From assembly GCA_023398575.1 (NCBI GenBank), contig JAEWSC010000074.1, positions 1 to 25,658 of the forward strand: a stretch of DNA of 25,658 nucleotides, written 5' to 3'. The position numbers were made by a program, and so were the translations under genes. Source of the stretch: Bacillota bacterium. GTDB taxonomy: Bacteria > Bacillota > Clostridia > Christensenellales > Aristaeellaceae. Below, in pieces: positions 14,957-22,395 of this stretch. Numbering within the stretch: the stretch's first letter is position 1; every line of letters begins with the position of its first letter. A model generated the notes under the pieces. It saw only the letters and a program-made list of their open reading frames with translations, made no database searches and was not told the DNA's origin.

Positions 14957-15950
14957 TGTGGATCAGAAAGAATTACAAACCAAGTACATCCCATTTGATG
15001 AAGCACGCAAGCTTTCCAAAGTTTTGATGGATCACGCACTTAGCTCCACGCCTGCGCCTTTTCGGCCACGTACTGAGTATCTGACACAATCTCATGGCAA
15101 GTTCTTGCGTGCACATGCAGTAATTGCTTGTGCAGAAGACGATGCAGGTGTGAACCCGGCAGCGGCGAAAGCCGCCGCTGCCGTGGAATTGCTGCATTTG
15201 GCGACACTCGTTCATGACGACGTCATTGATAATGCGGGCACACGGCGCGGACTTCCAACCTTAATGAAAAAGTTTGGTACGCGCCAAGCGGTCATTTCCG
15301 GAGATTACATCTTCTGTTTGGCTCTTCGGCTAGCTGCAGAGGCCGCAACGGAAGAGAGAGATCTACATCAAGATCTTCCTATTACCATGGAAAAGATATG
15401 TATGGGCGAGCTTCTTCAAAGCATCAATCACCGCAATTTTTCGCTCAGTGGCAACGGGTATTTGCGCATCATCGCTGGTAAAACGGCTGCTCTCTTTGAA
15501 GGCAGTTTTTATGCAGGCGCAATGCTATGCCCGTCCGCTCGCAATGAGGCGAAGCAATATGCCTCTATCGGATGGCACCTGGGCATGATTTTCCAATTGT
15601 CGGATGACTGTATGGACTATGAGGCAACAGTGGAACAAGCCAAAAAGCCGGTGCTGTCTGATTATGAACAAGGTGTTGTAACATTGCCCCTTATTGTAGC
15701 GATGAAGGCGAACCCAGACATCCAATCGCGCGCAATAGCAAAAAACATCTCCAAAGAGGAGATCGGGAAGGCAGTGCTGCATTCAGGCGGAATTGCGTTC
15801 ACACGGCGGATCGCAAAAATCTATTATGACCGTGCAATGGATTTGCTAAACACCCTAAGCGCTTCACAGAGCAAAAAGGAAAAGATTGCTTCCCTTGTTT
15901 ACCAAGCGCTGAGCGGCCCTGTATCGCGCAAGGCAGAAATGCCTGTATAA
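14949..15950 (+). CDS. dmkB: Trans-polyprenyl diphosphate synthase (DmkB/HepT-like)
   Basis: A 333-residue all-helical isoprenyl synthase. The first Asp-rich motif is HDDVID (Asp90, Asp91, Asp94), followed by the substrate arginines in TRRG, and the second is LSDDCMD (Asp219, Asp220, Asp223). It condenses isopentenyl diphosphates into the polyprenyl tail of a quinone. In Listeria a dedicated copy, DmkB, makes the tail of demethylmenaquinone for extracellular electron transfer. The 8-nt overlap with ndh2 here supports the same job over a housekeeping quinone or undecaprenyl role. No good ribosome site is seen, so translation is probably coupled to ndh2. The synthase that acts on the other half (DmkA) is at 17554 on the opposite strand. 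Confidence 0.92.
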   Translation: MINVDQKELQTKYIPFDEARKLSKVLMDHALSSTPAPFRPRTEYLTQSHGKFLRAHAVIACAEDDAGVNPAAAKAAAAVELLHLATLVHDDVIDNAGTRRGLPTLMKKFGTRQAVISGDYIFCLALRLAAEAATEERDLHQDLPITMEKICMGELLQSINHRNFSLSGNGYLRIIAGKTAALFEGSFYAGAMLCPSARNEAKQYASIGWHLGMIFQLSDDCMDYEATVEQAKKPVLSDYEQGVVTLPLIVAMKANPDIQSRAIAKNISKEEIGKAVLHSGGIAFTRRIAKIYYDRAMDLLNTLSASQSKKEKIASLVYQALSGPVSRKAEMPV

Positions 15951-16317
15951 TATGGCCGTAACCTTAGAGCTACATTCGTGGCCTTGCTCATGCGATTCTT
16001 GGAAAGGACCAAATTCGCCTGATCTCCTGCGTAAGTGACGCTTATCCCAGTACTCACGATATCCGGTATAGCCGCAGGTAAATACGCTGCTGGTAACATA
16101 CATTCCTGCTAATTGCCAAGCCATGATACGGCGATTCACTGCAAAGAAAGGAGTTGGAGATACATCTCGTAGCGTTTTTGCGTGCTTACTCCCGTCAAAA
16201 AGCGTGGAGATAGTGCAATGAAGCTATCATGCAAGTGAATGAAGCAGGAATCGGAGAATCGTTGGAGAATTTTCATAACGGTTTTCGATAATGAATTGAA
16301 CAGAAAGAGGTATTTAC
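15951..16317. other. Intergenic region between dmkB and the first pplA-like gene
   Basis: This 367-nt gap has no convincing terminator behind dmkB and no consensus promoter. The best candidate (TTGGAG, 19-nt spacer, GATAAT ending at 16292) is poor. A 91-codon minus-strand frame with some Cys and His residues overlaps dmkB and lacks a ribosome site, so I do not call it. Small hairpins only (for example GAGAT-AC-ATCTC). Confidence 0.4.
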
Positions 16318-17331
16318 ATGATGAAACGTATTGCCCCCCTGATGCTGGTTGTTGTTCTGTTACTTTGCAGTTTCACAACTGTTGGTCTGTCTGAAGCTGT
16401 TAGCGCAAAGACCGGTCTTGCGATCGTTCCCGATTTTGCTTCCTCCAAGGAAGCGGCAGCCGATGCCGAAGGCGTTGCCCAGGTGAATGCTACTTACGCC
16501 GGCGTTTTGGTCGGTGCTGATGGCAAGATCGTAAACTGCGTTATCGACTGCTATCAGGTCAAAGTAAAATTTGATGCTACCGGCAAAATCACCAGCGATT
16601 TAACCGCTCCCGTGCAGTCCAAGAACGTGCTGGGCGAAGCTTATGGCATGAAGAAAGCCTCCGCCATCGGCAAGGAATGGAACGAGCAAGCCGCTGCTTT
16701 CGCTGCTTATTGCGTAGGCAAGACCGCCGAAGAAATTTCCGCCATCGCTCTGGATGAAGAAGGCCACGCCACTGCCGAGGATGTTCGCGCCGGTGCTACC
16801 GTGCACATCAATGACATGATCAAGGCAGTTGTCGATGCTTGCGCAAACGCACAGGATCTGGGCGCCAAGGCGACCGATAAGCTGGGCATTGCCTCCGAAG
16901 TTGACCTGGCGGGCCGCTCCAAGGATGCCACTGCTGAAGCTGCTGGCGCTGGCTATGCGTATGCATATTACACCGCTTCCACCTTTGGCGCTGATGGCAA
17001 AATCACCAGCTCCGTGCTGAACGCTTCCCAGTTCTCTGTGCAGTTTGATGCTCAGGGCAAGATCACAACCGATCTGGCTGCTCCGCAGCAGGATAAGCAG
17101 CAGTTGAAGGATGCCTATGGCATGAAAGCTAAGTCCGGTATCGGCAAGGAATGGTACGAGCAGGCCAACGCTTTTGCTGCATACGTAACTGGCAAGACCG
17201 CTGAAGAAGTCACCGCTGTTGCCGTGGATGAAAAAGGCCATGCAACTGGCACCGATGTTCTTGCCAGCACCACAGTGAGCATCTCCGACTTCCAGAAAGT
17301 CATTGCTGCCGCTGCTGCTTCTGCCAAGTAA
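16318..17331 (+). CDS. Secreted PplA-like flavoprotein with two tandem FMN-binding-type domains
   Basis: A 337-residue protein: signal sequence (about 1-26), then two similar domains of about 145 residues (33-180 and 189-336). Both hold GADGKI, FDAxGKIT, a YGMK...GIGKEW or AIGKEW block, and GKTAEE. Each ends in a flavinylation-like motif, DVRAGAT (Thr161) and DVLASTT (Thr319), which align with the Dxx(S/T)GA(T/S) site of FMN_bind proteins but deviate from it. The layout matches PplA, the flavinylated EET protein of Listeria. A cysteine at the end of the hydrophobic core (LLLC) is not a good lipobox, so membrane anchoring is uncertain. Lysine codons are mostly AAG, which suggests high expression. 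AAAGAGG precedes the ATG; a second ATG follows directly. Confidence 0.78.
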   Translation: MMKRIAPLMLVVVLLLCSFTTVGLSEAVSAKTGLAIVPDFASSKEAAADAEGVAQVNATYAGVLVGADGKIVNCVIDCYQVKVKFDATGKITSDLTAPVQSKNVLGEAYGMKKASAIGKEWNEQAAAFAAYCVGKTAEEISAIALDEEGHATAEDVRAGATVHINDMIKAVVDACANAQDLGAKATDKLGIASEVDLAGRSKDATAEAAGAGYAYAYYTASTFGADGKITSSVLNASQFSVQFDAQGKITTDLAAPQQDKQQLKDAYGMKAKSGIGKEWYEQANAFAAYVTGKTAEEVTAVAVDEKGHATGTDVLASTTVSISDFQKVIAAAAASAK

Positions 17332-17351
17332 GACTTGTATTCGTTAACACT

Positions 17352-17390
17352 AAGCGCCGGTTTCACAAGAGCCGGCGCTTCTGTTATTTA
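17352..17390 (+). terminator. Intrinsic terminator of the pplA-like gene
   Basis: Stem AAGCGCCGG/CCGGCGCTT with an 11-nt loop, followed by CTGTTATTTA, 20 nt after the stop codon. The remaining gap up to 17553 shows nothing recognisable. Confidence 0.8.
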
Positions 17391-17553
17391 ATCGTTCGAC
17401 TATGTCTTGTAAAAGCTTTGATACTCTACAAAAGAAGATCGGTCTTTGATCCAGCACAGCAAATGGGCAATAGGCATATCATGGCCTTCCGGGCGTAAGG
17501 TAAGGATGATCCATGGGAAAGATGGATGGAATTTGTGCACTGATCTAAAGTAA

Positions 17554-18492
17554 TTACGCTAACATTTTCAATACCCAACCGGCCAGAATGGTCAGAAAAT
17601 ACCCATACAGCAAAAGCGAATAGTTTTTCACCGACAGTATAAAGGTTTCACCTTTTACAGGGCTTGATATAAATATTCTTGTATTTTTAAATATGAGCGG
17701 GGCCGACAGGAGCGCTAATATTGTAACAGGATGCAAAACACCGATTACAACGGAAAGCAATATACCCAAATATGCCGCGGCATATAGCAGCCGAAATAGC
17801 TTCAGGGCGTTATCTTTGCCGATATAGTACGGCAGCGTATACCGCCTGTTTTTTTCATCCCGCTCAATATCGCAAATATTGTTGGCGAGCATTATGTTCG
17901 ATGTACAGCACATATTTGGCAGGGCGAGCAATAGAAGGCTGAGCATATTCACCCAATTCAACGACGCAAGCAGCGACTGCCCTTCAAACCACAAATCAGC
18001 GTAATGCAACTGACCTGCATTCGCATTCACAAATACAGCAAGGAATATGACCAAAAAACCTTCTGTCAGCCCTGAAGCAATTTCGCCATACGGTGTACGT
18101 GAGATGGATATAGGCCCAAATGAATAAAGGATACCAACGCCAAAGCATATCGCACCCGCAATAAGTACGGGCAGCCCGCAAAGCCAAGTCAGCCAAAGGC
18201 CAAGAAGCATAGATGCTCCGCCTGTGCCAATGATTAGTATCAAAGATACACCTGTACTGAAATGCGGTGTGCCACCCTCCCTCCGTTTATCAATAAAATT
18301 ATTGATCATTGTAACCGTTAACGACCAGAAAAACACAGCCACAAACAGTATGGCAGTGAAGGGCAGATTTATTGTGCCATTTACATATAAACTATAAACC
18401 GTACCGATAAAAAATGGGGTTAAACTTACCAACTTTGTACTGAGCTCAACAAACTTAATCCACCGTTTCAATAGACCACTGATACTGTTCAT
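17554..18492 (-). CDS. dmkA: UbiA-family prenyltransferase (DmkA/MenA-like)
   Basis: A 312-residue integral membrane enzyme with about eight or nine helices. Two polar motifs mark UbiA transferases: NNFIDKRR (Asn64, Asn65, Asp68) and NNICDIERDEKNRRYTLP (Asn204, Asp208, Asp212). YSFGPISI (123-130) followed by a PYGEIASGL segment is also typical of MenA. It would join a polyprenyl tail to 1,4-dihydroxy-2-naphthoate, giving demethylmenaquinone. DmkA does this for the EET pathway in Listeria, and the neighbours here are EET genes, so I favour that role over general menaquinone synthesis. AGAGG lies 6 nt before the ATG. It is convergent with the first pplA-like gene and divergent from the second. 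Confidence 0.88.
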   Translation of the reverse strand: MNSISGLLKRWIKFVELSTKLVSLTPFFIGTVYSLYVNGTINLPFTAILFVAVFFWSLTVTMINNFIDKRREGGTPHFSTGVSLILIIGTGGASMLLGLWLTWLCGLPVLIAGAICFGVGILYSFGPISISRTPYGEIASGLTEGFLVIFLAVFVNANAGQLHYADLWFEGQSLLASLNWVNMLSLLLLALPNMCCTSNIMLANNICDIERDEKNRRYTLPYYIGKDNALKLFRLLYAAAYLGILLSVVIGVLHPVTILALLSAPLIFKNTRIFISSPVKGETFILSVKNYSLLLYGYFLTILAGWVLKMLA

Positions 18493-18691
18493 ATAAACCT
18501 CTTTAACTCATAGAAAATAAGCACGCATATAAGGTTACTATAAGTCCAATCATTTTTCAAGCGGCGGAATATGTATGCATACCATTCAGCAACTGCACAA
18601 AGCTACTTTTTCTTTTGAATTAAATTATTTGCTCAGTTTTTTTCATAATGTCGTATGCTGATGTATCTATTCTTTACTGATAACATAATTA

Positions 18692-18720
18692 TTGACAAAT
18701 ATATAACCTTTGTTTAGAAT
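18692..18720 (+). promoter_or_regulatory. Promoter of the second pplA-like gene
   Basis: TTGACA, 17-nt spacer, TAGAAT: near-consensus, starting transcription about 44 nt before the ATG at 18772. The rest of the 279-nt divergent region toward dmkA is AT-rich without clear operators. Confidence 0.8.
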
Positions 18721-18771
18721 ACAGATGATACCATATAGGGTCACTTCATTATATGATATGGAGGTATTTCT

Positions 18772-19317
18772 ATGCGCAACAAGATCACTCTGCTCATGGT
18801 CGTCTGTATGGTAACCATTCTCGCGTTTACTGCCATTGCCTCTGCCGAACCTAAGCTTGGTCAGGTGCAGTTTGCAGCACACGGCACCAAGGCGTTCTGC
18901 GTGGCTACCGTGATCGTCGACGGTGACAAAGTCGTAAAAGCGTTGATCGATGAGTTCCAGTTCGTGGATCCAGCCACGTTCACCAACACTGTTCCTAATC
19001 CCGATACCTTCAAAAATGCTGATGGTCTGGTTCTTGCTTCCAAGCGCTTGAATACCGAAGCTTACAGCGCGGTTATGGCCTCTAAGGGTGGCTCTACCCA
19101 ACCACTTCTCGCCAATTATCAGGCCATAGAAGCCTTTGTCACAGGCAAGACCGTGGCTGAGTTGGAAGCCTTTGTTACCGAACTGGCCGCCAAGCTGGAA
19201 GGCAAAGAAGAAGCTGATAAGAAACCCATCGTTATGGATGCTGTTTCCGGCAGCACCCTGGTGGACACCGTTGGTTACATTCAGGCTTTGATTGCCGCCG
19301 CTAAGGCTGCTCAATAA
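18772..19317 (+). CDS. Secreted single-domain FMN-binding (PplA-like) protein
   Basis: A 181-residue exported protein: signal peptide with likely cleavage after IASA (residue 25), then one domain related to the repeats of the larger pplA-like protein. VDGDKVVKALIDEFQFV corresponds to its strand block and AFVTGKT to its AAYVTGKT block. The C-terminal motif DAVSGST (Thr162) is closer to a true flavinylation site than either motif of the larger protein. The YGMK/GKEW block is replaced by KNADGLVLASKRLN. It is probably a soluble or surface flavin carrier for extracellular electron transfer. It stands alone, with a near-consensus promoter, a GGAGG ribosome site and its own terminator, which suggests strong independent expression. 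Covalent FMN is inferred, not shown. Confidence 0.75.
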   Translation: MRNKITLLMVVCMVTILAFTAIASAEPKLGQVQFAAHGTKAFCVATVIVDGDKVVKALIDEFQFVDPATFTNTVPNPDTFKNADGLVLASKRLNTEAYSAVMASKGGSTQPLLANYQAIEAFVTGKTVAELEAFVTELAAKLEGKEEADKKPIVMDAVSGSTLVDTVGYIQALIAAAKAAQ

Positions 19318-19331
19318 TCGGACTGCAAATG

Positions 19332-19364
19332 GAGCGCCTGTCCAAACGGACAGGCGCTCTTTCT
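19332..19364 (+). terminator. Intrinsic terminator of the second pplA-like gene
   Basis: A perfect 12-bp stem GAGCGCCTGTCC/GGACAGGCGCTC with an AAAC tetraloop and a TTTCT tail. It may also stop eetB transcripts from the other strand, though the T-run on that side is poor. Confidence 0.88.
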
Positions 19365-19421
19365 ATGGCAATATGCAGCAAATTAGGATATGTACTAAAC
19401 AATACCTGCGTTGCATTCGTG

Positions 19422-19928
19422 TTATCTGCCTGGAACCCGCTTCATGGACTGTATAACGAGTCTGGCAGCCGTGCCGGTCAAGATGCCTGTAACGATGCCA
19501 GACACCATCAATACGGATAAATAATACAAGAGCGAACTGGTCTGCAATATGAGCATAGCCATCAATACCTGACCAACGTTATGCATGGCAGCACCTACGA
19601 CGCTTACCCCAAGAATACTAATCCCTTTAATACGCCTTATCAGCAGCATACCCGCCATACTCAAGACCGAGCCTGCCATGCTGTATAATATCGTCTGCAA
19701 ATAGCCGGGAATGTAAAGCATCGGCACCGTAACTTTTAGTACAAGCAGAATGAGTGCCTCTTTGACGCCCAGGATATACAGCGCAAACAAAAGCACGCCG
19801 TTGGCCAAGCCCAGTTTAATGCCGGGAACCCCTACTCCCAACGGGATTAATGACTCTACAAACCCCAAAACCAGCATCAGCGCAAGCAAGATTGACATAA
19901 GGGCCATTCGTTCAGTTTTTTTTCTCAC
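19422..19928 (-). CDS. eetB: Gx transporter family membrane protein, EetB (HepS/HppS component I-like)
   Basis: A 168-residue membrane protein with about five hydrophobic helices, of the family annotated as heptaprenyl diphosphate synthase component I or Gx transporter. MALMSILLALMLVLGFVES, PGIKLGLANGVLL and GAAMHNVGQ are the conserved blocks, including the ECF-like LGLAN and HNxGQ stretches. Despite the old name it is not an isoprenyl synthase. In the Listeria EET locus EetB is required for electron transfer, possibly between the quinone pool and extracellular flavoproteins; its mechanism is unknown. The start overlaps the eetA stop (ATGA), so the two are translationally coupled. Confidence 0.9.
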   Translation of the reverse strand: MRKKTERMALMSILLALMLVLGFVESLIPLGVGVPGIKLGLANGVLLFALYILGVKEALILLVLKVTVPMLYIPGYLQTILYSMAGSVLSMAGMLLIRRIKGISILGVSVVGAAMHNVGQVLMAMLILQTSSLLYYLSVLMVSGIVTGILTGTAARLVIQSMKRVPGR

Positions 19929-20392
19929 TGCGCTTCTACCCCAGCTTCTTCAGGCGTCATAAGCTCCAATACCACTTGGTTGGGTAAACAAATAATCATA
20001 TTGCCCAAAACCCTTGCTTCCTTATTTATAAGATTAACAGTTCCCTGCTTGACACAATCCTGATTGTCACAATTGGCAGATTCCATATACACGCTGTCAT
20101 GCGTCACATGTACCACATTATCCCGCCCATCACTTTGATGAAGCTGATAAGCAGCCTCCCTGTATATGGGCAAGGGACTATACTTTGTATCCCCTACTGT
20201 TACAACAAGATAGGCTTGTGGGGCATCCTCTTTTGCATCTCCATTTGCCGGAGGGTTAATCTCTTTCAATACACGGGTGGGGTCTTTTTCACCCGGAATC
20301 CCAAGTCGGATACCGCTTCTTGTCAATACAAACAAGCCCAGCGCCAACAGAAGCGCAATAACGATAATCAGCCAGTCTTTGCGTTTGAACAT
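19925..20392 (-). CDS. eetA: NusG domain II-containing protein, EetA
   Basis: A 155-residue protein with one N-terminal membrane segment (about 7-24) and an external NusG-domain-II-like fold. Conserved elements are YMESANCDNQDC (Cys108, Cys113) and NMIICLPNQV (Cys135). These are typical of the EetA family, which has no role in transcription despite the name. I chose ATG 20392; the frame stays open to 20464 but then overlaps the endonuclease gene and adds a poorly matching basic tail. It lies 22 nt after nfo and overlaps eetB by 4 nt. With EetB it is thought to link quinol oxidation to extracellular flavins. The Cys pair could bind metal or form a disulfide. Confidence 0.88.
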   Translation of the reverse strand: MFKRKDWLIIVIALLLALGLFVLTRSGIRLGIPGEKDPTRVLKEINPPANGDAKEDAPQAYLVVTVGDTKYSPLPIYREAAYQLHQSDGRDNVVHVTHDSVYMESANCDNQDCVKQGTVNLINKEARVLGNMIICLPNQVVLELMTPEEAGVEAQ

Positions 20393-20414
20393 TCTGTCCC
20401 GCCCTTTTCCCTTA

Positions 20415-21248
20415 TTAATCCTTGTACACACTGCGCAGAAGCGCAATCTCAGCCTGATAGCCATCCAACTCGTTGGGCGTCTCCAGATAAAATGGAAGGT
20501 TGCGCAGCGCTGGATGATTGATGACCCTGGTCAGCGCATCCAGGCCCAAATACCCCTCGCCAATCTTCTCATGCCGGTCTTTATGGCTGCCGAAAGGATT
20601 CTTTGTATCGTTGATATGAATCGCCTTTAGCCTGTCCAACCCAATGATCTTATCAAACTGGGTCAGCACACCGTCCAAATCGTTAACCACATCATACCCT
20701 GCGTCGTTGATGTGGCATGTGTCCATGCATACGCCTAACTTGTCCGCAAGGGTGGTCCGGTCAATGATCTCCCTGATTTCCTCAAATCTGCTGCCCACCT
20801 CGCTGCCCTTGCCAGACATGGTTTCCAGCAGGACCAGCGTGGTCATTTCGGGCCAAAGAATTTCATTGAGCAGTTCGGATATCAGCCGAATGCCTTCCTC
20901 TATCCCTTGCTGAACATGACTGCCAGGGTGGAAATTGTACATGCTGCCAGGTGTATACTCCATTCGCCGAAGATCGTCCGCCATGGTGATACGAGCAAAC
21001 TCCCGCGTCGCATCCGAAGCGGCACTGGCATTGAGCGTGTAGGGGGCATGAGCCAAAATCTTGCAAAAATCGTGTTCCTTGGCCAAGGCCAAGAAATCAG
21101 CTACATCTATGGGATCAATCTCCTTTGCGGCGCCGCCCCTTGGATTGCGGGTAAAAAATTGAAAGGTATTCGCATCGATCTGCACGGCTTCCTTCCCCAT
21201 ATGCAGGTAGCCTTTGGAAGCAGACAAATGACAGCCAATCTTGAGCAT
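20415..21248 (-). CDS. nfo: Deoxyribonuclease IV (endonuclease IV, AP endonuclease)
   Basis: A 277-residue TIM-barrel enzyme that cuts DNA 5' to abasic sites in base-excision repair. All nine zinc ligands of E. coli Nfo have counterparts: His67 (HAPY), His107 (NFHPGSH), Glu142 (LETMSG), Asp176 and His179 (CMDTCH), His211 (HINDTK), Asp224 and His226 (KDRHEKIGEG), Glu256 (YLETPNE). Length is normal. AAAGGAGG precedes the ATG. It lies 12 nt after the pentapeptide gene and 22 nt before eetA, so all four genes probably share one transcript. Confidence 0.97.
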   Translation of the reverse strand: MLKIGCHLSASKGYLHMGKEAVQIDANTFQFFTRNPRGGAAKEIDPIDVADFLALAKEHDFCKILAHAPYTLNASAASDATREFARITMADDLRRMEYTPGSMYNFHPGSHVQQGIEEGIRLISELLNEILWPEMTTLVLLETMSGKGSEVGSRFEEIREIIDRTTLADKLGVCMDTCHINDAGYDVVNDLDGVLTQFDKIIGLDRLKAIHINDTKNPFGSHKDRHEKIGEGYLGLDALTRVINHPALRNLPFYLETPNELDGYQAEIALLRSVYKD

Positions 21249-21260
21249 ATAAATCCTCCT

Positions 21261-21902
21261 TTACTCCTCGGATTCCTTGATGACAAGTCCCAGCAGCGCG
21301 GCCAGGTCTGCCGCTTGTACAGGGGTTACGATGGCCCCTTTTATATCACTTAATGTAACCTGCAAGCCGCCTAAGCGGCATGTGCGCAAATCAAAGCCTT
21401 TCATGAGTGTCTGCTCAAACGTTGCCTGGCTTAAGCTGCACTGTGAAAAGGATGCGGTGAGCTTAAACCGCAAAAATGCCGCGTTTTCGAGCCTAACATT
21501 TTCAAAAGCGATTTCCTGCGCTTTGCCATCTGCGAAATTGGCGTATCTTGCGTCGCAATCAAAAAAACGAACGGAACGCAAAGCGCTTTCGATAAAATCT
21601 GCGCCCATCAGCTTGCAGCCAAGAAAAGCCACCCGTTGAAAAGCCGCCTTGGTAAAATCGCAATTGGAAAAATCGCAGTTTTCAAACACCACATCACGAA
21701 ATCCAGCCTGTTCAAAGCACGCTTGTGTAAACTCACATTTCACAAAGCGGCACCGCAATACATCCAAGCCCTTCATGTTCTCGTTTGTAAAGCTTTCCCC
21801 TGTAAAGATGCCTTCCTGCACCTTGTCTTCGCTTAAGAGCTTGTTCATTACATCAATGCCATCATCCAATAGTTCTGGTATTTCTGGCTGCATTACATTC
21901 AT
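21261..21902 (-). CDS. Pentapeptide repeat protein, Qnr-like
   Basis: A 213-residue protein made largely of pentapeptide repeats of the A(D/N)LXX/FxxCxF type (CRFVKCEFTQACFEQAGF, DFSNCDFTKAAF, ADFIESALRSVRF, ENAAF). These fold as a right-handed four-sided helix that mimics DNA. Length (Qnr proteins are about 215-220) and the C-terminal VTPVQAADLAALLGLVIKE, which resembles the tail of Qnr proteins, suggest a gyrase/topoisomerase-protecting role. This is inference; many chromosomal homologues have little resistance effect. I place the start at ATG 21902 (ATG 21893 also possible), because the promoter -10 at 21937-21942 lies inside the longer frame. Neighbours: nfo downstream, a terminator upstream. 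Confidence 0.82.
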   Translation of the reverse strand: MNVMQPEIPELLDDGIDVMNKLLSEDKVQEGIFTGESFTNENMKGLDVLRCRFVKCEFTQACFEQAGFRDVVFENCDFSNCDFTKAAFQRVAFLGCKLMGADFIESALRSVRFFDCDARYANFADGKAQEIAFENVRLENAAFLRFKLTASFSQCSLSQATFEQTLMKGFDLRTCRLGGLQVTLSDIKGAIVTPVQAADLAALLGLVIKESEE

Positions 21903-21936
21903 CGACTCGGCAATTCCTTTACGATGGAATAAGTGT

Positions 21937-21964
21937 ATTGTACCACAAAGCATTATCAGCCTAA
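21937..21964 (-). promoter_or_regulatory. Promoter of the pentapeptide-nfo-eetA-eetB run
   Basis: TTAGGC (21959-21964), 16-nt spacer, TACAAT (21937-21942) on the minus strand, just behind the upstream terminator. The -35 is weak, the -10 good. Confidence 0.5.
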
Positions 21965-21973
21965 CAGATTTCC

Positions 21974-22014
21974 CGAAAAAAAGAAACCCTCTCCGCCGAA
22001 ATTCGCGAAAAGGG
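21974..22014 (-). terminator. Intrinsic terminator of the purL-purB-tautomerase operon
   Basis: CCCTTTTCGC pairs with GGCGGAGAGGG (10 bp, some G-T pairs) and is followed by TTTCTTTTTTTC on the minus strand. It begins 17 nt after the tautomerase stop codon. Confidence 0.88.
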
Positions 22015-22031
22015 CACACTTTACAATGACG

Positions 22032-22376
22032 TTAGAAGTTACTGCCGTTCCATCCCCAATGCTGTACTTCATCATACTTGACAAAGATACGGGCTGCGGG
22101 AATATTCAGCACGCTGACAAAGATTTTGGTTGCCTCCGCCGTCATCTTCTGATAGGCGTCGGGAGAGGCAGCGCCGAAAAGCTTGACTTCTACCATAGCA
22201 GAAGGCTCATTGTTGTCTCCCTTAAAATACAAGCGGCATTCCGGTTGAATGTTCAGCATCAGCCATGCTTCACTCTTTCCTGGAATGAGCGAGATTGCTT
22301 TGCCCAGCTTTTGTTTGATGCTCTCCTCTTGGGCAGACGTGATAGCAACGCTGATTTTGGCATCAATGAAAGGCAT
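22032..22376 (-). CDS. MIF / phenylpyruvate tautomerase family protein
   Basis: A 114-residue member of the tautomerase superfamily. Pro2 after the initiator Met is the expected catalytic base. IPGKSEAWLMLNIQP and ARIFVKYDEVQHWGWNGSNF match the MIF-type conserved ends. It usually forms a trimer that tautomerises phenylpyruvate or related enols in vitro; the bacterial role is unclear. GGAGC lies 7 nt before the ATG, 19 nt after purB, and an intrinsic terminator follows. It is thus the last gene of the purine operon by position, though unrelated in function. Confidence 0.9.
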   Translation of the reverse strand: MPFIDAKISVAITSAQEESIKQKLGKAISLIPGKSEAWLMLNIQPECRLYFKGDNNEPSAMVEVKLFGAASPDAYQKMTAEATKIFVSVLNIPAARIFVKYDEVQHWGWNGSNF

Positions 22377-22395
22377 AAGTTTGCTCCTTTCTATA

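Noticed and set aside
15864..16139. 91-codon minus-strand ORF with several Cys and His residues, zinc-ribbon-like at first sight
   Set aside because: No paired CxxC knuckles, no ribosome site, and it overlaps the 3' end of dmkB.
16600..17241. 213-codon open frame on the minus strand opposite the pplA-like gene
   Set aside because: It mirrors the codon bias of the plus-strand repeats, has no ribosome site or recognisable domain, and lies wholly inside a well-supported gene.
18667..19314. 215-codon open frame on the minus strand opposite the second pplA-like gene
   Set aside because: Antisense shadow; it also runs through the plus-strand promoter.
12191..20392. FMN riboswitch expected near flavin genes
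   Set aside because: I looked in the gaps for the conserved RFN-element blocks and saw none.
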